Assembly (NCBI GenBank): GCA_030019205.1
Contig: JASEFH010000002.1
Location: 1 to 64,000 of the forward strand
Direction: 5' to 3'
Length of the DNA stretch: 64,000 nt
Source of the DNA: Methanomicrobiales archaeon
GTDB taxonomy: Archaea; Halobacteriota; Methanomicrobia; Methanomicrobiales; JACTUA01
The translations under genes and the position numbers were made by a program. The notes beneath the pieces were generated by a model. It did not search any database. It had not been told where the DNA came from and saw only the letters and a program-made list of their open reading frames with translations. Shown here one piece after another: positions 63,790 to 64,000 of the stretch. How positions within the stretch are numbered: position 1 is the first letter of the stretch; every line of letters starts with the position of its first letter.

Positions 63790-64000
63790 TTACAGGGTTG
63801 CCCGGCTCTTCCCGTTGAGCATGCCGGGAATGGCGACCCTCTTCTCGAGGAGGTGGACGGCGAGCGTGGTGATGGAGACGAGCGCAAGGTATATCAGCCC
63901 GATCGCCAGGAACGTCTCGGTATAGGTGAAGTACTTCGTCGCCACCAGTTTCCCCGCCCCGCTCAGCTCGACGAGCGTGATCATGTAGGCAAGCGACGAG
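63790..64000 (-). CDS. Amino-acid ABC transporter permease, C-terminal part (runs off the window)
   Basis: The last 69 codons of a polar amino-acid uptake permease (HisM/GlnP type): SSLAYMITLVELSGAGKLVA, KYFTYTETFLAIGLIYLALV and HLLEKRVAIPGMLNGKSRAT. The pattern of a final helix followed by LEKR is characteristic of that family. The frame continues past the right edge without a stop, so the start lies outside. Together with the binding protein at 61631 it may form one importer, with the genes placed on opposite strands. Confidence 0.8.
   Translation of the reverse strand, partial: SSLAYMITLVELSGAGKLVATKYFTYTETFLAIGLIYLALVSITTLAVHLLEKRVAIPGMLNGKSRATL

Overview
The window looks like chromosomal DNA of a GC-rich methanogenic archaeon, most probably a Methanoculleus-like member of the Methanomicrobiales. 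The evidence is archaeal TATA boxes about 25-30 bases upstream of starts (many leaderless), Thr/Pro-rich lipoproteins and Asn/Thr-rich secreted proteins, an adenylate-forming enzyme of the PaaK / coenzyme F390 synthetase family, PRC-barrel and DUF2795 proteins, and bacterial-type ruvABC, which I recall as a Methanomicrobiales trait. No rRNA or tRNA was seen, so this placement is an inference.

Layout. 1-9.1 kb: a complete type I-C CRISPR-Cas locus, all on the minus strand, in transcription order cas3-cas5c-cas8c-cas7c-cas4-cas1-cas2, then an AT-rich leader and at least 17 repeats running off the left edge. Cas5c must stand in for the absent Cas6. A palindrome lies between the predicted TATA box and start site of the cas operon, and another lies in the leader. 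9.9-16 kb: a DUF2795 gene, ruvCAB, and a LigD-type polymerase-phosphoesterase without a ligase domain, followed by a decayed DUF4143 ATPase. 16-30 kb: an M24 peptidase, an HNH protein, a glyoxalase-fold protein, a membrane-anchored superoxide-reductase-like protein, a tandem UspA, an MFS exporter, a stand-alone condensation-domain enzyme, an ABC-type ATPase, a methyltransferase, a Yip1 protein, a fasciclin lipoprotein and a PRC-barrel/DUF2795 protein. 30-40 kb: a secreted beta-propeller protein, GNAT, a three-PAS histidine kinase, a HEAT-repeat protein, an M20 peptidase and a DUF1579 protein.

40-53 kb: two similar sets, each made of a secreted DUF7282 protein with a long predicted 5' leader and an ABC-2 permease/ATPase pair; the second pair is led by a PadR regulator with a candidate operator. 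Between them lie a cupredoxin lipoprotein, DUF5518, a lipase, a flavin-binding protein, the F390-synthetase-like ligase, an alkyladenine glycosylase and a SOUL protein. 53-64 kb: a frameshifted DUF1003 gene, Hsp20, a YHS protein, a META-domain lipoprotein, two tandem PRC-barrel/DUF2795 genes (one frameshifted), a CmpX-like channel, an amino-acid binding protein, a His-tailed EamA transporter and the end of an amino-acid permease.

Gene decay is a second theme. At least seven genes are broken (DUF4143, DUF2795, DUF998, PNPOx, MFS, DUF1003, PRC/DUF2795), and many intergenic stretches of 0.4-1.1 kb hold nothing I can recognise.
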